A stretch of DNA of 13,448 nucleotides from CAYTPE01 sp964439885 (GCA_964439885.1 CAYTPE010000029.1:1-13448); one strand, 5' to 3'; positions 1-6,800 are shown, counted from the first letter of the stretch. A program made the numbers and translations. Notes: generated by a model not told the origin, from the letters alone.

Positions 1-968
<968 letters not shown>

Positions 969-974
969 AAAATC

Positions 975-1000
975 AAAGGGGCCGTGAAAGCGGTCTCTTT
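975..1000. terminator. Terminator-like hairpin after tuf
   Basis: A 10-bp stem (975-984 with 991-1000, two G-U pairs) encloses a 6-base loop, seven bases after the tuf stop. The plus-strand 3' flank is only weakly T-rich (CTCTTTGTTA). Read on the minus strand it is followed by a long T-rich tract, so it could work in both directions. Whether it really separates tuf from rpsJ transcription cannot be told from sequence. Confidence 0.5.
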
Positions 1001-1004
1001 GTTA

Positions 1005-1122
1005 TGTCATCGCGAGGAGTCCCGACGTTACGTCGGGACGACGTAGCGATCCCCATGCTTTCAGAATGTTTCTGAAAATAAGGGGATTGCTTCGTCGGCT
1101 TTCGGGCCTCCTCGCAATGACA
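1005..1122. repeat. 118-bp imperfect palindromic dispersed repeat (cruciform type)
   Basis: The outer arms TGTCATCGCGAGGAG (1005-1019) and 1108-1122 are complementary with one mismatch. The inner arms 1040-1054 and 1082-1096 are complementary with two mismatches. Three sub-hairpins sit between them: 1020-1027/1031-1038 (8 bp, loop TTA), 1059-1066/1070-1077 (8 bp, loop TGT) and 1097-1100/1105-1108 closing a TTCG tetraloop. The whole folds as a multi-arm cruciform. The 'GTCATCGCGAGG' end is shared with 13300-13312, so this is a multi-copy element. It encodes nothing recognisable and resembles REP/MITE-like palindromes of many uncultured bacteria (from memory, not searched). Confidence 0.8.
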
Positions 1123-1161
1123 CGCTCATTAATTCGTTCTTTATTTAATATAACGAAACAC

Positions 1162-1512
1162 ATGTCATCAGCAGCAACCAAAACTCAAACCGTAAAAAAA
1201 GAGGAGAATGGCTCACGAATCCGCATTAAGATTCGCGCGTACGACAATCGTATTATCGACCAGGCCACCAAAACAATCGTGGAAACGGCCGAGCGCAACG
1301 ATGCCAAAGTGATTGGCCCGGTACCGCTCCCAACCGAAAAGACCAAGTTTACCGTGAACCGCTCCACCTTTGTGCACAAAGACGCTCGTGAACAATACGA
1401 AATGCGCGTGCATAAACGCCTTATCGACATTATGGGTGCTACTCCGAAAGCAATTGACGCGCTGATGAGTTTGAGCCTCCCGGCAGGTGTGGATGTGGAG
1501 ATTAAAATGTAG
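1162..1512 (+). CDS. rpsJ: 30S ribosomal protein S10
   Basis: S10 (uS10) is a 30S head protein and, as NusE, also a transcription antitermination factor. The start was placed at ATG 1162, giving 116 residues. An upstream in-frame extension would run through the dispersed repeat and is rejected. After an N-terminal tail of about 18 residues (MSSAATKTQTVKKEENGS) comes the S10 core: RIRIKIRAYDNRIIDQATKTIVE, then GPVPLPTEKTKFTVNRS and the long-loop and C-terminal part HKDAREQYEMRVHKRLIDI. These match the family throughout. The tail is longer than in E. coli S10 (103 residues). The stop is TAG. Unlike in the classical S10 operon, rpsJ is separated from rplC by 452 bases with their own promoter and terminator, so it probably belongs to the upstream tuf unit. 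No Shine-Dalgarno sequence is seen. Confidence 0.96.
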   Translation: MSSAATKTQTVKKEENGSRIRIKIRAYDNRIIDQATKTIVETAERNDAKVIGPVPLPTEKTKFTVNRSTFVHKDAREQYEMRVHKRLIDIMGATPKAIDALMSLSLPAGVDVEIKM

Positions 1513-1554
1513 AAACACGAACTCGCCACACCAATCATCACGAATTGTAGGGAT

Positions 1555-1587
1555 TAGTGAAGATTCGTGAATTGGATTAGTGGTTCC
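1555..1587. repeat. Copy 1 of imperfect ~31-bp repeat flanking the promoter
   Basis: This segment shares the 12-mer AGATTCGTGAAT and the flanks TAGTGA and GTGGT(T)CC with 1693-1723. It is internally repetitive, built from ATTAGTG/ATTCGTG words. TCACGAAT at 1538-1545 also pairs perfectly with ATTCGTGA at 1563-1570, so a hairpin can form. Confidence 0.65.
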
Positions 1588-1588
1588 C

Positions 1589-1617
1589 TTGACAGGTAAT
1601 AAAAAATAGTGTACACT
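1589..1617 (+). promoter_or_regulatory. Sigma70-type promoter for the L3-L15 operon
   Basis: A consensus -35 TTGACA (1589-1594) and a good -10 TACACT (1612-1617) are separated by exactly 17 bases. Transcription would begin near 1624, leaving a leader of about 340 bases before rplC. It is the best promoter match seen upstream of the r-protein block. Confidence 0.75.
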
Positions 1618-1661
1618 GACGGCAGTTCAAAACTTATCATTAGCTAAGCCAAAAAGATCGA

Positions 1662-1721
1662 ACCACGAATTTTTGTCACAAATTCCACAAACTAGTGAGA
1701 TTCGTGAATAGAATTCGTGGT
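1662..1721. repeat. 60-bp inverted repeat containing repeat copy 2
   Basis: ACCACGAATT (1662-1671) and AATTCGTGGT (1712-1721) are perfect inverted 10-mers. Inside them TCACAAATT (1676-1684) can pair imperfectly with AGATTCGTGA (1698-1707). The right half (1693-1723) is the second copy of the ~31-bp repeat at 1555-1587. The element lies within the predicted rplC leader transcript, so the RNA should carry this long hairpin. Confidence 0.7.
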
Positions 1722-1755
1722 CCGAAAACCTTGGTTAAGAAAACGATAAGAGGAG

Positions 1756-1809
1756 ATGCAAAACATTAAAAATTCAGCTACAATTAGCCTTAAATACGGT
1801 CTCTCTTAA
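1756..1809 (+). other. Possible 17-codon leader ORF
   Basis: ATG at 1756 reads MQNIKNSATISLKYGLS and stops at TAA 1807-1809, inside the hairpin 1788-1811. It is preceded directly by AGAGGAG, the only strong Shine-Dalgarno-like string before any ATG in the window, but the spacing is zero. It shows no run of a single amino acid as in classic attenuator peptides. It may well be chance. Confidence 0.2.
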
Positions 1810-1811
1810 GG
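1788..1811 (+). promoter_or_regulatory. Small leader hairpin CCTTAA/TTAAGG
   Basis: CCTTAA (1788-1793) and TTAAGG (1806-1811) form a 6-bp perfect stem with a 12-base loop in the rplC leader. Taken alone it is weak evidence. It is recorded because it lies between the promoter and the terminator hairpin. Confidence 0.3.
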
Positions 1812-1846
1812 GGCAGGTTTGGCAGAAAAAAGAGCATTATTAAGGG

Positions 1847-1896
1847 CTAGAAGCGTGAACCGTGGAAAACTCCACATTTCGCGCTTCTAGTTTTTT
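1847..1896 (+). terminator. Intrinsic terminator / candidate attenuator in rplC leader
   Basis: CTAGAAGCG (1847-1855) pairs perfectly with CGCTTCTAG (1882-1890), and an inner hairpin GTGGA/TCCAC (1862-1866/1871-1875) stacks inside. TTTTTT (1891-1896) follows directly. This is a textbook factor-independent terminator. It lies downstream of the 1589-1617 promoter and 68 bases before rplC, so it must be read through for r-protein expression. Attenuation is therefore plausible. It could alternatively terminate rpsJ transcripts. Confidence 0.7.
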
Positions 1897-1918
1897 GTTA
1901 GAAGGACGTTTATCAAAG

Positions 1919-1950
1919 TTCCGACTCGCCGGTGGAGGCGAGCTCCGGAA
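1919..1950 (+). promoter_or_regulatory. GC-rich hairpin just upstream of rplC
   Basis: TTCCG (1919-1923) pairs with CGGAA (1946-1950) and CTCGCC (1925-1930) pairs with GGCGAG (1937-1942). An asymmetric internal loop lies between the two stems and a GGTGGA hexaloop closes the inner one. The hairpin ends 14 bases before the rplC ATG. A compact structure in this place could be an r-protein binding site (operator), but no family match can be claimed. Confidence 0.45.
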
Positions 1951-1964
1951 AAAGTTGCACACAT

Positions 1965-2672
1965 ATGAAATGCATACTCGGAAAAAAGATGGGCATGACA
2001 CAGGTATATCTCTCGTCCGGAGTGGTGGTACCAGTGACTCGCGTTCAAGCAGGTCCATGCCAGGTAGTTCAGGTAAAGGATGGGACAAAAGACAACCAGG
2101 TTGCGCTCCAACTTGGCTTTGGTTCGAAACGTGATTTCAGAGTGAAAAAACCTGAAGCGGGCCATCTCAAAGGGCTCGAATCAGTTCATTACTTGCGCGA
2201 TTTCGGAGTTGAAAAAGTAGAAGGTATAGAGCGTGGCGACATTATCACCGTAGAAACGTTCGGGATCGGTGATAAGGTCACCGTTATCGGTACCTCCAAA
2301 GGTAAGGGTTTTGCCGGTGTGGTTAAACGCCATCATTTCAAAGGCGCTCCAAAGAGCCATGGTCATAAGCACGACCTTCGTGCTCCTGGTTCTATCGGTG
2401 CCGGTGGTGTGCAGCGCGTGTTCAAAGGCATGCGCATGGCTGGCCGCATGGGTGGCGATCGCGTGACCGTAAAGAATTTGGAAATTATCGAAGTACACGC
2501 TGATACCAATGAATTGTTTATCAAAGGTGCCATTCCAGGTGGTCGTAACGGTTTAGTTATGATCGCTGGCGATGGTGAGTTGAAAGTTTCTAAAAAGCAG
2601 AAAGCCGAAGCTCCAGTCGAGGCGGCGGTAGAAATGAATGAAACGGCCGCAGCCGACAACCATAACGCATAA
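1965..2672 (+). CDS. rplC: 50S ribosomal protein L3
   Basis: L3 (uL3) is an early-assembly 50S protein that reaches towards the peptidyl-transferase centre. ATG 1965 was chosen because MKCILGKKMGMTQVY is the family's N-terminus; in-frame upstream codons would read the leader hairpin. The protein has 235 residues. The central loop is recognisable in GTSKGKGFAGVVKRHHF and SHGHKHDLRAPGSIG, followed by FKGMRMAGRMGGDRVTVKNL and the PGGRNGLV segment. The last ~25 residues (Lys, then Ala/Glu-rich, ending ETAAADNHNA) are a low-complexity tail beyond the usual ~210 residues. It is first gene of the unit transcribed from the promoter at 1589 and is separated from rplD by 59 bases. No Shine-Dalgarno sequence is seen; the start is preceded by CAT. 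Confidence 0.97.
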   Translation: MKCILGKKMGMTQVYLSSGVVVPVTRVQAGPCQVVQVKDGTKDNQVALQLGFGSKRDFRVKKPEAGHLKGLESVHYLRDFGVEKVEGIERGDIITVETFGIGDKVTVIGTSKGKGFAGVVKRHHFKGAPKSHGHKHDLRAPGSIGAGGVQRVFKGMRMAGRMGGDRVTVKNLEIIEVHADTNELFIKGAIPGGRNGLVMIAGDGELKVSKKQKAEAPVEAAVEMNETAAADNHNA

Positions 2673-2680
2673 CGCACACC

Positions 2681-2717
2681 GCGTAACGTTCGACGGGTTA
2701 TACGTTTCACGTTACAC
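2681..2717. repeat. Imperfect palindrome between rplC and rplD
   Basis: GCGTAACGT (2681-2689) pairs with ACGTTACAC (2709-2717) at 8 of 9 positions. The whole spacer is made of related ACGTT/AACG words. It resembles a degraded dispersed palindrome. Significance is weak. Confidence 0.35.
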
Positions 2718-2731
2718 GCTCCACGATTACT

Positions 2732-3361
2732 ATGAAAACTAAAGTATACAATCTCCAAGGTAAAGAAGTAAAAGAACTGGAACTGTCCGACGCGGTATTT
2801 GGCGTCACTGTTAAGCCAGCTGTAGTCCACGAAGTCTTTGTAGCACAGAGTAACAATGCTCGTGAACCATGGGCCGACACCAAGAATCGCGGTGAAGTAA
2901 GTGGTGGTGGTAAAAAACCATGGCAACAAAAAGGTACTGGCCGCGCTCGTCATGGCTCCATTCGTTCTCCCATTTGGAAGGGCGGTGGCGTGGCATTTGG
3001 TCCACTATCCGAACGAAATTATAAAACCAAAATTAACAAGAAAACCCGCCGTTTGGCTACCCGTATGTGTCTCACCGATAAGGCAGCGAGTGGTGCGCTC
3101 TGGGTGGTGGAAAATTTCTCGTTCACCGAACCAAAAACCAAATTGTTTGCCGCCTTGCTCAAAGCATTGCCAGCCAAACAGAAATCCTTTTTGGTGCTTA
3201 CCGCAGGTAAGGACGCGCAGCTAATACGCATGACCAAAAACGTGCCACGTGTCGAAACAATGCGCGCCGAAGATGTAAACGTGGTCGAGCTTATGAACAA
3301 GCAAGCCGTGATTACCACGGTGGACGGAGCCAAAAAGCTCGAAGCGGTTTTAGCCAAATAA
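2732..3361 (+). CDS. rplD: 50S ribosomal protein L4
   Basis: L4 (uL4) lines the peptide exit tunnel and, in E. coli, represses the S10 operon by acting on its leader RNA. The protein has 209 residues, the normal length. It starts MKTKVYNLQGKEV and carries the Arg/Gly-rich tunnel loop around residues 50-90 (TKNRGEVSGGGKKPWQQKGTG, then RARHGSIRSPIWKGGGVAFGP), the family's best-conserved part. The C-terminal globular part contains KSFLVLTAGKD, RAEDVNVVELM and ending KKLEAVLAK. It follows rplC and precedes rplW. Given the structured leader upstream of rplC, L4 is a natural candidate regulator of this operon; that is inference. Stop TAA. Confidence 0.97.
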   Translation: MKTKVYNLQGKEVKELELSDAVFGVTVKPAVVHEVFVAQSNNAREPWADTKNRGEVSGGGKKPWQQKGTGRARHGSIRSPIWKGGGVAFGPLSERNYKTKINKKTRRLATRMCLTDKAASGALWVVENFSFTEPKTKLFAALLKALPAKQKSFLVLTAGKDAQLIRMTKNVPRVETMRAEDVNVVELMNKQAVITTVDGAKKLEAVLAK

Positions 3362-3385
3362 GTTTAGACATTGAGTTTCATGCAT

Positions 3386-3781
3386 ATGGGAATCATGGAT
3401 AAAATTTCAAAAAAATCTACTGCAAAAAAAGCCGCTCCAACCAAAGATACCGCAGCAGTAAAAGCTACCATGTCTGTGGCTCCAGAAGCTAAGAAAGCTG
3501 CAGCGGTACAGATCGTTCTGGGTCCCGCAGTTACCGAAAAGTCAGCTACCCTACAGAGCAACCACAAGTATACCTTTATTGTTGATGGTGCTGCTACGAA
3601 GGCCCAAGTGAAACATGCCGTAGCAACACTCTATAGTGTGGAGCCAAGAACAGTCCACATTGTAAATGTACAAGGTAAAGCTAAACGTTACGGCCGAAGC
3701 GCTGGTCGCCGCTCCGATTTTAAAAAGGCGATTGTCACCCTGCCATCGAACCAGTCAATTGTTATCCATGAAGGTGTTTAA
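3386..3781 (+). CDS. rplW: 50S ribosomal protein L23 with N-terminal extension
   Basis: L23 (uL23) sits at the tunnel exit and docks trigger factor and SRP. Three in-frame ATGs (3380, 3386, 3395) are possible. ATG 3386 was chosen because it has the CAT-ATG context shared by L3, L2, L18 and S5, giving 131 residues. The L23 fold begins near residue 45: VLGPAVTEKSATLQSNHKYTF, then KAQVKHAVATLYSV and VNVQGKAKRYGRSAGRRSDFK. The N-terminal ~44 residues are Ala/Lys-rich low-complexity sequence (KKSTAKKAAPTKDTAAVKAT) absent from typical L23 proteins of 95-100 residues. The extension is probably exposed near the exit port. Gaps to neighbours are 24 bases (rplD) and 23 bases (rplB). Confidence 0.94.
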   Translation: MGIMDKISKKSTAKKAAPTKDTAAVKATMSVAPEAKKAAAVQIVLGPAVTEKSATLQSNHKYTFIVDGAATKAQVKHAVATLYSVEPRTVHIVNVQGKAKRYGRSAGRRSDFKKAIVTLPSNQSIVIHEGV

Positions 3782-3804
3782 GTTTTCCGTATTTGTTCAA
3801 ACAT

Positions 3805-4650
3805 ATGCCGATTAAAGTGTACAAACCAACATCCAGCGGTCGCCGCCATTCCAGTGTGGATACCTTTGCCGATGTTACCAAACACACACCAGAAAAAAGT
3901 CTGATTGAAATTTTGAAAGCCAAATCCGGTCGCAACAATCAGGGTCGTGTTACCGTGCGCCACCAAGGTGGTGGCGTGAAGCGCTACTATCGTTTGGTTG
4001 ATTTTAAACAAGATGTTTTTGATGTACCAGCCACCATTCAGGCTATTGAATACGATCCAAACCGCGGCGCGCGCATCGCTCTTGTCACCTATACTAATGG
4101 TACAAAGTCGTACGTTTTAGCACCAGAAGGAGTCAAGGTAGGTGAGCAGATTGTTTCGTCAAAAAACGCGATTGAAGCTAAGGCCGGCAATCGTATGCCG
4201 CTCAAGTTTATTCCAGTTGGTTTGTTCGTGTACAACATTGAACTTACCGCCGGCAAAGGTGGCCAGATTGCTCGTGGCGCCGGTATGTCCGCTCAGCTTG
4301 TGGGTACCGAAGGTGACTACGCTCAAATCAAATTGCCATCCGGTGAAATTCGCGCTGTATCGGTTGATTGTGCCGCCACTATCGGCATACTCAGTAACGC
4401 CGACCGCCGTCTCATTCGCTGGGGTAAAGCTGGACGCAGCCGTATGCGTGGTATTCGCCCGACCGTCAAAGGTAAGAACATGAACCCGGTTGATCACCCA
4501 CACGGTGGTGGTGAGGGTCACAGCCCTATTGGTCAGAAACGTGGTCCGATGACCGTGTATGGCCGTAAGGCCCGCGGTATCAAGACCCGCAAAGCCAAAT
4601 GGAGTGATAAATTTATTATTCAACCTCGTAAGAACAAATTAGCTAAATAA
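3805..4650 (+). CDS. rplB: 50S ribosomal protein L2
   Basis: L2 (uL2) is a universally conserved 50S protein needed for subunit joining and peptidyl transferase activity. ATG 3805 gives the family N-terminus MPIKVYKPTSSGRRHSS and 281 residues, close to the usual ~275. Visible landmarks are GRNNQGRVTVRHQGGGVKR, YDPNRGARIALVTY and the C-terminal signature GKNMNPVDHPHGGGEGHSP. The last includes the conserved His of the HPHGGGEG loop (E. coli His229). The tail GIKTRKAKWSDKFIIQPRK is Lys/Arg-rich. The next gene, rpsS, starts only 7 bases after the stop. No oddity is seen. Confidence 0.98.
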   Translation: MPIKVYKPTSSGRRHSSVDTFADVTKHTPEKSLIEILKAKSGRNNQGRVTVRHQGGGVKRYYRLVDFKQDVFDVPATIQAIEYDPNRGARIALVTYTNGTKSYVLAPEGVKVGEQIVSSKNAIEAKAGNRMPLKFIPVGLFVYNIELTAGKGGQIARGAGMSAQLVGTEGDYAQIKLPSGEIRAVSVDCAATIGILSNADRRLIRWGKAGRSRMRGIRPTVKGKNMNPVDHPHGGGEGHSPIGQKRGPMTVYGRKARGIKTRKAKWSDKFIIQPRKNKLAK

Positions 4651-4657
4651 TTACCGT

Positions 4658-4984
4658 ATGTCCCGAAGTTTAAAAAAAGGTTTATACGTTGACGAGCGAG
4701 TACTCAAGAAAGTACAAGCCCTCAAGGCGAGCGGCAAACGCGCTCCTATCAAGACCTGGTCTCGCGCCTGCGTGATTTCTCCTGAAATGGTTGGCGTTAC
4801 CTTTTTGGTACACAACGGAAAAGATTTTATCAATGTCTTAGTCGAAGAAAACATGGTTGGTCACCGTTTGGGCGAATTTTCTCCAACCCGCAAATTCATT
4901 CGTCACGGTGGTAAAATGCAGAAAGATCTGGAGGCCGCGAAAGCTGCCGCCGGTGCTCCTGCCCCTGCCGCACCTAAGAAATAA
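4658..4984 (+). CDS. rpsS: 30S ribosomal protein S19
   Basis: S19 (uS19) binds the 30S head with S13 near the A-site finger. MSRSLKKGLYVDERVLKKV is the classical N-terminus. RAPIKTWSRACVISPEMVG, then VEENMVGHRLGEFSPTRKF and RHGGK cover the family core. The protein has 108 residues against about 92 in E. coli. The excess is an Ala/Pro-rich tail (AAGAPAPAAPKK), a common kind of dispensable extension. The gene ends with a double stop TAA-TAG; rplV begins 6 bases after the first stop. The start lies 7 bases after rplB, which suggests translational coupling. Confidence 0.97.
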   Translation: MSRSLKKGLYVDERVLKKVQALKASGKRAPIKTWSRACVISPEMVGVTFLVHNGKDFINVLVEENMVGHRLGEFSPTRKFIRHGGKMQKDLEAAKAAAGAPAPAAPKK

Positions 4985-4990
4985 TAGTGT

Positions 4991-5338
4991 ATGAATCAAC
5001 ACGTTACCGCATCATTACGATACGTTCGCTCGAGTCCACGCAAAATGCGTTTGGTGGCCGATATGATCCGTGGCAAAAAAGCTTTACGTGCTTTGGATAT
5101 ACTCGCTTTGACCAATAAGCAGCCAGCTAAGCATTTGCTTAAGCTGGTTCGCTCCGCTGTTGCCAACGCTGAACACAACCACAAGTATACTGTTGACTCG
5201 TTGCGCGTGAAATCGATTACGGTAGATGGCGGTCCGGTTTTAAAACGTTTTATGCCCAAAGCCCACGGTCGTGCTACTCCGGTTCGTGAAAGAACCGCAC
5301 ACGTTAACGTGGTTTTAGAGACTGTAACCAAAAAATAA
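4991..5338 (+). CDS. rplV: 50S ribosomal protein L22
   Basis: L22 (uL22) contacts all 23S domains and its long beta-hairpin forms part of the exit-tunnel constriction with L4. The protein has 115 residues, normal length. The N-terminus VTASLRYVRSSPRKMRLVAD, then RGKKALRALDILAL and the hairpin and signature PKAHGRATPVRERTAHV are all typical. The stop TAA is followed after 3 bases by the rpsC start, so the two genes are probably translationally coupled. The tunnel loop appears intact, with no insertion. Confidence 0.97.
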   Translation: MNQHVTASLRYVRSSPRKMRLVADMIRGKKALRALDILALTNKQPAKHLLKLVRSAVANAEHNHKYTVDSLRVKSITVDGGPVLKRFMPKAHGRATPVRERTAHVNVVLETVTKK

Positions 5339-5341
5339 TCT

Positions 5342-6067
5342 ATGGGACACAAAGTACATCCACGCATTCATCGCATACCGTACATTTTCCCTTGGGATTC
5401 TCGTTGGTTTGCCAAAAAAGATCAGCTGGCCTCGTTCGTCGAGCAGGAAGTTAAGATTCGCGAATTTTTGATGAAGAAGCTTAAAGACGCCGGTGTCGAC
5501 TCTATCAGTATCGAACGTACACCAAAAGAACTTTCGATCACCATTTTGGCCGCCAAACCAGGCGCAGTTATCGGTCGCGCTGGTCAGGGTCTGGAAGAAA
5601 TTCGCAAAGAAATCGAAAAGAAAGTCTTGCAATTCAAAACCAAAGTAAAATTAAACATTCAGGCCGTGCAGCAGCCAGCATTGTCCGCGGCGATCGTCGC
5701 GCAGAATGCCGTTAACGACATTGAACGTCGTATTCCATTCCGCCGTATTATGAAGCAAACGATTGAAAAGGTAATGGCCGCCGGCGCGAAAGGTATCAAA
5801 ATTGGCATGGCTGGACGTTTGAATGGTGTGGAAATCGCTCGCCGCGAAAAATTGTCGGCTGGTAAAATGTCCCTCATCACCGTACGCAGCAACGTTGACT
5901 ACGCGCTCGCCGAAGCACACACCGTGTATGGCAAAATTGGTGTGAAGGTATGGATTTATCATGGTGAAGCCTTTGGCCGACAGGATAAATTTGAAAAGAA
6001 AGAAACCGCTGAGGCTTCCAAGCAACCACGCCAAGCCCGACCACAAGGAAAAGTAACTAAAAAATAA
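5342..6067 (+). CDS. rpsC: 30S ribosomal protein S3
   Basis: S3 (uS3) lies at the mRNA entry site of the 30S head and helps unwind mRNA. MGHKVHPRIHRIPYI is the family start, and 241 residues is within the normal range. An N-terminal type II KH domain carries the GxxG-type loop in KPGAVIGRAGQGLEEI (about residues 75-90). The C-terminal S3 domain follows (RIPFRRIMKQTIEKVM, GIKIGMAGRLNGVEIARRE, VKVWIYHGEAFG). The last ~30 residues are basic and low-complexity (KQPRQARPQGKVTKK). A 96-base spacer with a strong palindrome follows before rplP. Confidence 0.97.
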   Translation: MGHKVHPRIHRIPYIFPWDSRWFAKKDQLASFVEQEVKIREFLMKKLKDAGVDSISIERTPKELSITILAAKPGAVIGRAGQGLEEIRKEIEKKVLQFKTKVKLNIQAVQQPALSAAIVAQNAVNDIERRIPFRRIMKQTIEKVMAAGAKGIKIGMAGRLNGVEIARREKLSAGKMSLITVRSNVDYALAEAHTVYGKIGVKVWIYHGEAFGRQDKFEKKETAEASKQPRQARPQGKVTKK

Positions 6068-6080
6068 ATGTTAAGAGGTA

Positions 6081-6140
6081 CTAAGTCCTAAGTACTAAGC
6101 CCGAAGCTCCGAAGCTTGCCGCCTAGTACTTAGCACTTAG
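6081..6140. repeat. 60-bp palindrome between rpsC and rplP
   Basis: CTAAGTCCTAAGTACTA (6081-6097) pairs with 6124-6140 (TAGTACTTAGCACTTAG) at 16 of 17 positions; three more outer bases pair with one G-U. AAGCT/AGCTT (6104-6108/6113-6117) forms a second, inner hairpin. No T-run follows, so it is not an ordinary terminator. The CTAAGT words look like a dispersed spacer repeat. It may affect RNA stability inside the operon. Confidence 0.75.
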
Positions 6141-6163
6141 TGCTGAGAACCCCACTCACTTGT

Positions 6164-6580
6164 ATGCTATTACCAAAAAAAGTACAACACCGCAAATGGC
6201 ACAAAGGACGTCGCCGCCAAAAAGGCGTGGCTACCCGCGCCAACAGTCTCGACTTCGGTGATTTCGGTTTGAAGTCCGAAGATTATGGATGGATTACCAG
6301 CCGACAGATTGAAGCCGCGCGCCGTGTGCTTACCCGTTACGTCCGTCGTGGTGGTAAGGTCTGGATTCGTATTTTCCCCGATAAACCAATTACCAAAAAA
6401 GGTAACGAAGTGCCAATGGGTGGTGGTAAGGGTGCTCCTGACCACTACGTCGCAGTGGTGAAGCCCGGCACTGTGGTGTTCGAAATGGTAGGTGTGCCGC
6501 GCACGTCAGCCAAAGAAGCGATGGATATGGCGAGCTACAAACTGGGCATTAAAACACGATTTATTGAAAAAGTAAGATAA
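6164..6580 (+). CDS. rplP: 50S ribosomal protein L16
   Basis: L16 (uL16) helps position tRNA in the A and P sites of the 50S subunit. ATG 6164 was chosen because MLLPKKVQHRKWHKGRRRQK is the exact family start. A GTG 24 bases upstream falls in the palindrome and is rejected. The protein has 138 residues, normal. The conserved EAARRVLTRYVRRGGKVWIR, the PDKPITKK stretch and PMGGGKGAPDHYVAVVKPG are intact. The last includes the loop whose Arg is hydroxylated in some bacteria; here the equivalent segment reads PMGGGKG. It ends RFIEKVR, TAA. rpmC follows after 20 bases. Confidence 0.97.
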   Translation: MLLPKKVQHRKWHKGRRRQKGVATRANSLDFGDFGLKSEDYGWITSRQIEAARRVLTRYVRRGGKVWIRIFPDKPITKKGNEVPMGGGKGAPDHYVAVVKPGTVVFEMVGVPRTSAKEAMDMASYKLGIKTRFIEKVR

Positions 6581-6600
6581 CGCGATGACGCTTTAAAACT

Positions 6601-6789
6601 ATGGTTTTCAAAGAATTACAAAACAAAGGTGACGCTGAGCTAAAAGAGCTCCTGATCGCTGAACGCATCAAACTCCACGACGCTCGTCTCAAAGGCGCTC
6701 GTCGTGAGTTGAAGCAGAATCATCTGGTGGCAGTTTCACGCAAACTCATTGCTCAGATTAATACTCTTTTGGCTAGTCGCAAAAGTTAA
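6601..6789 (+). CDS. rpmC: 50S ribosomal protein L29
   Basis: L29 (uL29) is a small helical-hairpin protein next to L23 at the tunnel exit. The protein has 62 residues, normal length. The first helix has the pattern FKELQNKGDAELKELL, the centre AERIKLHDARLKGARRELKQN and the second helix VSRKLIAQINTLLASRKS. Identification rests on length, charge pattern and exact position between L16 and S17. Sequence conservation in this family is low, so the neighbours carry weight. rpsQ begins 11 bases after the stop. Confidence 0.92.
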   Translation: MVFKELQNKGDAELKELLIAERIKLHDARLKGARRELKQNHLVAVSRKLIAQINTLLASRKS

Positions 6790-6800
6790 TTATCCATTTT

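Larger units (their letters stand above)
1513..1964. other. 452-bp gene-free leader region between rpsJ and rplC
   Basis: No protein gene is supported here. The stretch contains, in order: a first repeat copy (1555-1587), a sigma70-type promoter (1589-1617), a second repeat copy inside a larger inverted repeat (1662-1723), a possible 17-codon leader ORF (1756-1809), a small hairpin (1788-1811), an intrinsic-terminator-like hairpin (1847-1896) and a GC-rich hairpin (1919-1950). The order promoter, structured RNA, terminator, r-protein gene is what one expects of a regulated ribosomal leader. That role is inferred. Confidence 0.6.

Noticed and set aside
1005..1122. The multi-hairpin element as a tRNA or CRISPR unit
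   Set aside because: It has no conserved tRNA positions (no T-psi-C loop, no CCA-ready acceptor) and no regular repeat-spacer pattern.
1066..1161. N-terminal extension of S10 through the spacer
   Set aside because: It would translate the inverted repeat and matches no S10 family sequence; ATG 1162 fits.
1123..1161. AT-rich TAATATAAC before rpsJ as a promoter
   Set aside because: No acceptable -35 at 16-18 bases upstream; rpsJ is more likely read from the tuf unit.
1862..2134. A 90-codon open frame overlapping the L3 leader and start
   Set aside because: It reads through the terminator hairpin and overlaps rplC in another frame; its product resembles nothing known.
2363..2953. Long minus-strand open frame across L3 and L4
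   Set aside because: It is antisense to two certain r-protein genes; open antisense frames are expected from their codon bias.
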